Below, piece after piece: positions 60,387 to 64,000 of a stretch of 64,000 nt of DNA. This DNA comes from CAZHEV01 sp964531335 [NCBI: uncultured bacterium] (GTDB taxonomy: Bacteria > Eisenbacteria > RBG-16-71-46 > CAZHEV01). A program made the position numbers and the translations under genes. Position 1 is the first letter of the stretch. The number at the start of each line of letters is the position of its first letter. The stretch spans positions 79,084-143,083 of the forward strand of contig CAZHEV010000002.1 of the NCBI GenBank assembly GCA_964531335.1. Reading direction: 5' to 3'. Below the pieces are notes generated by a model, which saw nothing but the letters and a program-made list of their open reading frames with translations, was not told the origin of the DNA and made no database searches.

Positions 60387-62474
60387 TTGAAAGAGTACAA
60401 GACGTCCCAGTTGAGAAACATTGCCCTGGTATCGCACGCGGGGGCCGGGAAAACCGCTTTTGCCGAAGCCATGCTGCGCGGGGCGGGTGTGGTCTCGAGG
60501 CTGGGCCGGTCCACCGAGGGCAACACGGCCTTGGATTACACCGAGGAGGAGATAAAGAGGAACATCTCCATCAACCTCAGTGTGGCCCATATAGATTGGG
60601 GTGGATGCCGGATCAACGTCGTGGATACCCCGGGGTACGCGGATTTTGCGGGAGATATGGCTGCCGGGATGCGCGTGGCCGACGCCGCGGTCCTGCTCCT
60701 GAACGCCACAATGGGCGTCGAGCCGGGGGCGGAGCACGTTTGGGACTTGGCTGCGGAGAGCTCAAAGCCGGTCCTGATCTGCGTCAATATGATGGACAAG
60801 GAGCAGGCGGACTTCGACAAGACGGTCTCCCAGGCGCAGACCGAGCTGGGCGACAAGGCCGTGCCCGTGCTCCTGCCCATGGGCAAGGCCGACGGCTTCA
60901 AGGGGGTCGTCGATCTTGTCTCCATGAAGGCCTACGTCCACTCCGGCAAGGACGACGGAAGCTACAAAGAGGAGGAGGTCCCGGCGGACATGGCCTCGGC
61001 GGTCGAGGCGGCCAGAACACCGCTTATCGACGCGGCGGCCGAGAGCGACGATGAGCTCCTGGAGAAATACCTCGAATCCGGCAGCCTGGAGCCGGATGAG
61101 ATCGTCAAGGGGCTAAGGGCCGGCGTAATCCGTCGCGGCCTGTTCCCGGTGGCGGCGTGCTCGGCCTACAACAATATCGGCGTGAGAGCCGTCATGGAGC
61201 TTGTGGCCGGCCTGATCCCGTCTCCGGAGGACATGCCGCAAGCGACCGGGGTGAAGCCGGAGTCGGAGGAGAGGGTCGAGAGAAAGCCGTCCGTGGAGGA
61301 GCCGTTCTCGGCGCTTGTGTTCAAGACCCTCTCGGAGCCCCATGTCGGCGAGCTTTCGCTGTTCAGGGTCTACTCCGGACAGGTCACGTCGGGGGCGGAG
61401 GCTTACAATCCCTCCACCCGGAGCGCTGAGAAGCTGGGCCAGCTCTACTACTTCCAGGGCAAGACCCGCGCCGAGGTCAACAGGATCATCGCCGGCGATA
61501 TCGCCGGGGCGGTCAAGCTCAAGGCCACTCACACAGGTCAGACGCTCTGCGCCAAGGAGGCGCCTGTCATCCTGGACCCGATACAGTTCCCCGAGCCCAC
61601 GCTTGAGGTGGCGGTCTCGCCCCGGCAGCAGGGCGAGGAGGACAAGGTGGGAAGCGGGCTCGCGCGGTTGCGAGAGGAGGACCCCACGCTCCACATGAAG
61701 GTGGACCCCGAGTTCAAGCAGACCCTCGTCTCGGGGATGGGCGATCTGCATCTCGAAGTTACCATGGGAAAGCTCAAGAGGCGATTCGGGGTCGAGGTCG
61801 ATCTGAAGGATCCCAAGATCCCCTATCGCGAGACCATCACGAAGAAGGTCGAGATCCAGGGCCGCTACAAGAAACAGACCGGTGGCCGGGGGCAGTACGG
61901 CGATGTGTTTGTAAGGCTCGAGCCCAAGCCCCGCGGTGAGGGGTTTGAGTTCGATAACGCCATAGTGGGCGGCGTCGTACCCTCGAAGTACATACCTGCC
62001 GTGGAGAAGGGGATCATCGAGGCAATGGCCGGCGGCGCAGTCGCCGGCTGCCAGATCGTCGACCTGAAGGCGACCCTCTATGACGGCTCCTATCACTCGG
62101 TGGACTCGTCCGACATGGCGTTCAAGATAGCGGGCTCCATGGCGCTGAAGAAGGGCGTGCAGCAGGCCGGTCCGATGTTGCTTGAGCCCATAATGGAGAT
62201 CGAGGTCCTCGTCCCCGAGGAGTACACGGGGGATGTGATGGGGGACGTGAGCTCCCGAAGGGGCAAGATCCTGGGCATGGAGCCGGCCGGCAAGGTGCAG
62301 CGCATCAGGGCCTTGGTGCCGCAGGCGGAGCTCAACAAGTACGCGACTCAGCTCAGGTCGATGACCCAGGGAAGGGGCACGCACAAGGTGAATTTCTACA
62401 GCTACGAGCCCGTTCCCAGGGAGATCAGCGACAAGGTGATCTCTGCCGCGGTGGAGGAAAAAGAGAAGTCGTAA
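60387..62474 (+). CDS. Elongation factor G-like translational GTPase
   Basis: A 695-residue EF-G-type GTPase with five domains. The P-loop is SHAGAGKT (residues 16-23) rather than the canonical AHVDAGKT/GHVDHGKT, G3 is DTPGYADF and G4 is NMMD (134-137) in place of NKxD. Domain IV has TGGRGQYGDVFVRLEP. These features mark the EF-G-like paralogue (often called EF-G2 or FusA-like), not the main EF-G of the str operon. Paralogues may act in recycling or under stress. Start TTG at 60387, supported by GGGGGGG at about 60373-60379. Confidence 0.88.
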   Translation: MKEYKTSQLRNIALVSHAGAGKTAFAEAMLRGAGVVSRLGRSTEGNTALDYTEEEIKRNISINLSVAHIDWGGCRINVVDTPGYADFAGDMAAGMRVADAAVLLLNATMGVEPGAEHVWDLAAESSKPVLICVNMMDKEQADFDKTVSQAQTELGDKAVPVLLPMGKADGFKGVVDLVSMKAYVHSGKDDGSYKEEEVPADMASAVEAARTPLIDAAAESDDELLEKYLESGSLEPDEIVKGLRAGVIRRGLFPVAACSAYNNIGVRAVMELVAGLIPSPEDMPQATGVKPESEERVERKPSVEEPFSALVFKTLSEPHVGELSLFRVYSGQVTSGAEAYNPSTRSAEKLGQLYYFQGKTRAEVNRIIAGDIAGAVKLKATHTGQTLCAKEAPVILDPIQFPEPTLEVAVSPRQQGEEDKVGSGLARLREEDPTLHMKVDPEFKQTLVSGMGDLHLEVTMGKLKRRFGVEVDLKDPKIPYRETITKKVEIQGRYKKQTGGRGQYGDVFVRLEPKPRGEGFEFDNAIVGGVVPSKYIPAVEKGIIEAMAGGAVAGCQIVDLKATLYDGSYHSVDSSDMAFKIAGSMALKKGVQQAGPMLLEPIMEIEVLVPEEYTGDVMGDVSSRRGKILGMEPAGKVQRIRALVPQAELNKYATQLRSMTQGRGTHKVNFYSYEPVPREISDKVISAAVEEKEKS

Positions 62475-62592
62475 GAGCGGAGAGTAGGTTCTTGGCCGTT
62501 CCGGGCCGTAGCGGTCTGTCGGCGGTCGGGCGGAGGGCGATCGGGCCGCGCACAGGCGCCCTGAACGGCGGACCGGCTGGAGGAATGAGGCC

Positions 62593-63351
62593 ATGTCGGG
62601 TCATTCGAAGTGGAGCACGATAAAGAGAAAGAAGGGCAAGGCTGACGCGGCGCGCGGCAAGGTGTTCACCAAGCTGATCCGTGAGATCACGGTAGCCGCG
62701 CGTTTCGGGGGCGCGGATCCGGAGTCGAATTCGACTCTCAGAAACGCCGTAGCCGCGGCCAAGGCGGCCAATATGCCGGCCGCGAACATAGACCGCGCGA
62801 TCAAGAAGGGCGCGGGAGGCCAGGATGGTGCGGACATCGAGGAGATCATGTACGAGGCCTACGCTCCCGGGGGCGTCGCCGTGCTGATAAAGGCGCTCAC
62901 CGACAACAGAAACCGCACGACGTCGGAGATACGGCATATCTTTACAAAGCACAGCGGCAGCCTGGCCGAGGTCGGCGCCGTCGCTTACCTCTTCGACCAA
63001 AAAGGTCTCATAACGGTGGACAAGAACGCGGTCTCAGAGGACAGGCTGATAGAGGTGGCGCTGGAGGCGGGGGCGGAAGACGTCAGCGAGCTTACCGACG
63101 ACGCGTTCGAGGTCACATCTTCGCCGAAGGGATTTCAAGGCGTGGTGGACGCCATTGAGAAGGCCGGTATCCCCGTCATGAGCGCTGAGGTGACACAGGT
63201 CGCCCAGACCAACATCCCGCTCGATGAAGACAAGTCCCGCAAGATCCTCAAGCTGATGGATGCCCTGGAGGATCACGACGACGTGCAAAAGGTCTACGCT
63301 AACTTCGACATTCCTGAGGAACTGCTTCAGAAGCTGACTTCGGAAAGCTAG
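62593..63351 (+). CDS. YebC/PmpR family regulator
   Basis: A 252-residue protein starting MSGHSKWSTIKRKKGKADAA, with FTKLIREITVAARFGG, AAKAANMPAANIDRAIKKG and YEAYAPGGVAVLIKALTDNR. Members were described as DNA-binding regulators and, more recently, as translation factors that relieve stalling (TACO1-like). It stands directly before ruvC, the typical yebC-ruvC arrangement. GGAGGAATGAGG precedes the ATG. Confidence 0.94.
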   Translation: MSGHSKWSTIKRKKGKADAARGKVFTKLIREITVAARFGGADPESNSTLRNAVAAAKAANMPAANIDRAIKKGAGGQDGADIEEIMYEAYAPGGVAVLIKALTDNRNRTTSEIRHIFTKHSGSLAEVGAVAYLFDQKGLITVDKNAVSEDRLIEVALEAGAEDVSELTDDAFEVTSSPKGFQGVVDAIEKAGIPVMSAEVTQVAQTNIPLDEDKSRKILKLMDALEDHDDVQKVYANFDIPEELLQKLTSES

Positions 63352-63369
63352 TCAACACCCGGGGCGCGA

Positions 63370-63846
63370 GTGAGTATCATCTTCGGAATAGACCCAGGCA
63401 GCAGGGTTACCGGCTACGGGGTGATCCAAGGCGCCGGAAGCGCGATGAGTTGTCTGGGCTTCGGCAGGGTGGTCACGCCGGCCTCGGCGTCAAGGGCCCA
63501 AAGACTCGAGAAGATATACGAGGGACTGATCGCCGCGATAGAGACCTGGCGGCCGGATGTGATCGCGGTGGAGACGGTGTTCGCGGGAAAGAGCGTGAAG
63601 AGCGCTCTGGAGGCGAGCCACGCCAGGGGGGTGGCCCTGCTGGCAGCGGCGAGAAGCGGCGCCCTGGTCTGCGAGTACTCGCCTGCTGAGATAAAGAGCG
63701 CCGTGGTGGGCAACGGATCGGCCACGAAGAGCCAGGTGCAGTTCATGGTGGAAAGGCTGCTCCGGCCCGAGGAGAAGCCCAGCGGCGACGAGGCGGACGC
63801 GCTCGCCGTGGCGGTGTGTCACCTGAACAGGGCGACGGGGGGCTAG
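63370..63846 (+). CDS. ruvC: Holliday junction resolvase RuvC
   Basis: A 158-residue endonuclease that cuts four-way DNA junctions. The four acidic catalytic residues are present: Asp8 (FGIDPGSR), Glu68 (AVETVF), Asp140 and Asp143 (SGDEADALAVA). The start is GTG at 63370, 18 bases after the yebC stop. Usually ruvA and ruvB follow; the next frame here is not recognisable as ruvA. Confidence 0.95.
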   Translation: MSIIFGIDPGSRVTGYGVIQGAGSAMSCLGFGRVVTPASASRAQRLEKIYEGLIAAIETWRPDVIAVETVFAGKSVKSALEASHARGVALLAAARSGALVCEYSPAEIKSAVVGNGSATKSQVQFMVERLLRPEEKPSGDEADALAVAVCHLNRATGG

Positions 63847-63876
63847 GCGCGGGGGTTCACGCTCCCGGAGAGGGCA

Positions 63877-64000
63877 TTGGCCTGGGGGCACGCCGCGCCG
63901 CCTGTGATGTCGCGCGCGCTGGACGTATTGGCTGCCGGCAAGCGCTGGGCGCGGCTCGCGCAGGTGACCGCGGATGCGCTGGAAGTAGCTGCGCGATCCC
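63877..64000 (+). CDS. Unidentified open frame running off the window (partial)
   Basis: From a TTG at 63877 (GAGAGGG just upstream) the frame stays open to the window end; an ATG at 63907 is an alternative start. It encodes about 41 residues with helical character (SRALDVLAAGKRWARLAQVT). It does not resemble RuvA, the usual neighbour of ruvC. It may be a real gene or chance. Confidence 0.3.
   Translation, partial: MAWGHAAPPVMSRALDVLAAGKRWARLAQVTADALEVAARS

Noticed and set aside
59936-60526. Minus-strand open frames in the 59696-60386 gap that might encode tolR or tolQ.
   Set aside because: They are Arg/Pro/Ala-rich with no membrane segments and overlap the EF-G start; they do not look like real proteins.
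1-64000. tRNA, rRNA, CRISPR arrays, insertion sequences, attachment sites.
   Set aside because: The gaps between genes were read on both strands, and no cloverleaf, rRNA segment, spaced direct-repeat array, transposase or terminal inverted repeats were found.

Overview
The window is a GC-rich (roughly 60-65% by eye), gene-dense chromosomal segment of a diderm (LPS-type) bacterium. The organism has Lpt and Tol-Pal envelope systems, lipoproteins and several outer-membrane beta-barrels. A SprA homologue, a PorV-like barrel, a DUF4837-like lipoprotein and a surface protein with a C-terminal Por/FlgD-type sorting domain point to the Fibrobacteres-Chlorobi-Bacteroidetes (FCB) superphylum. The high GC and the NtrC/sigma54 systems fit one of its uncultured high-GC lineages better than a classic Bacteroidetes. 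That placement is inference. I saw no rRNA, tRNA, CRISPR array, insertion sequence or prophage.

Layout. 1-6640 (+): the end of a YceD/DUF177 gene, then rpmF-plsX-fabH-fabD-fabG-acpP-fabF-rnc, a classic type II fatty-acid operon. 6691-8474 (-): a mono-haem lipoprotein and a PorV-like barrel. 8719-13763 (+): a TPR protein, a lipoprotein, an ECF sigma factor, its zinc-type anti-sigma factor and an HtrA-like protein that has lost its catalytic triad. 13905-19550 (+): a DUF4837-like lipoprotein, then accB, a PilT/PilU-like ATPase, accC, comB and thiE. 19555-22124 (-): lptG and lptF. 22557-28670 (+): a 2037-residue SprA homologue.

28856-39758 (+): rimP-nusA-infB-ylxP-rbfA-truB-ribF-rpsO-pnp and an M16 peptidase, the conserved transcription/translation/RNA-decay cluster. 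40220-42403 (+): a cysteine-rich secreted protein with a T9SS-like tail. 42521-45970: two divergent polytopic GT-C-like membrane proteins. 45967-48823 (-): an NtrC-family regulator with a histidine kinase whose sensor and kinase parts lie in different frames. 49205-55423 (+): an endonuclease III homologue, a second kinase/NtrC pair, then, behind a candidate sigma54 promoter with an upstream palindrome, a four-repeat helical protein and an outer-membrane barrel. 55602-55940 (+): a stand-alone tRNA-binding domain. 56057-59695 (-): tolA-like, tolB, pal and cpoB, without tolQ or tolR. 60387-63846 (+): an EF-G paralogue, a YebC regulator and ruvC. An open frame of unknown function runs off the end.

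How it fits together. Housekeeping operons (lipid synthesis, ribosome maturation, RNA turnover) alternate with envelope modules (LPS export, Tol-Pal, T9SS-like secretion, surface cargo, envelope-stress-type sigma/anti-sigma, two-component control). The least ordinary points are the protease-dead HtrA beside the sigma/anti-sigma pair, the kinase-linked candidate sigma54 module at 49991-55423, the broken or split kinase at 47367-48823, the T9SS-like set, and a mono-haem lipoprotein rich in Tyr/Trp/His.
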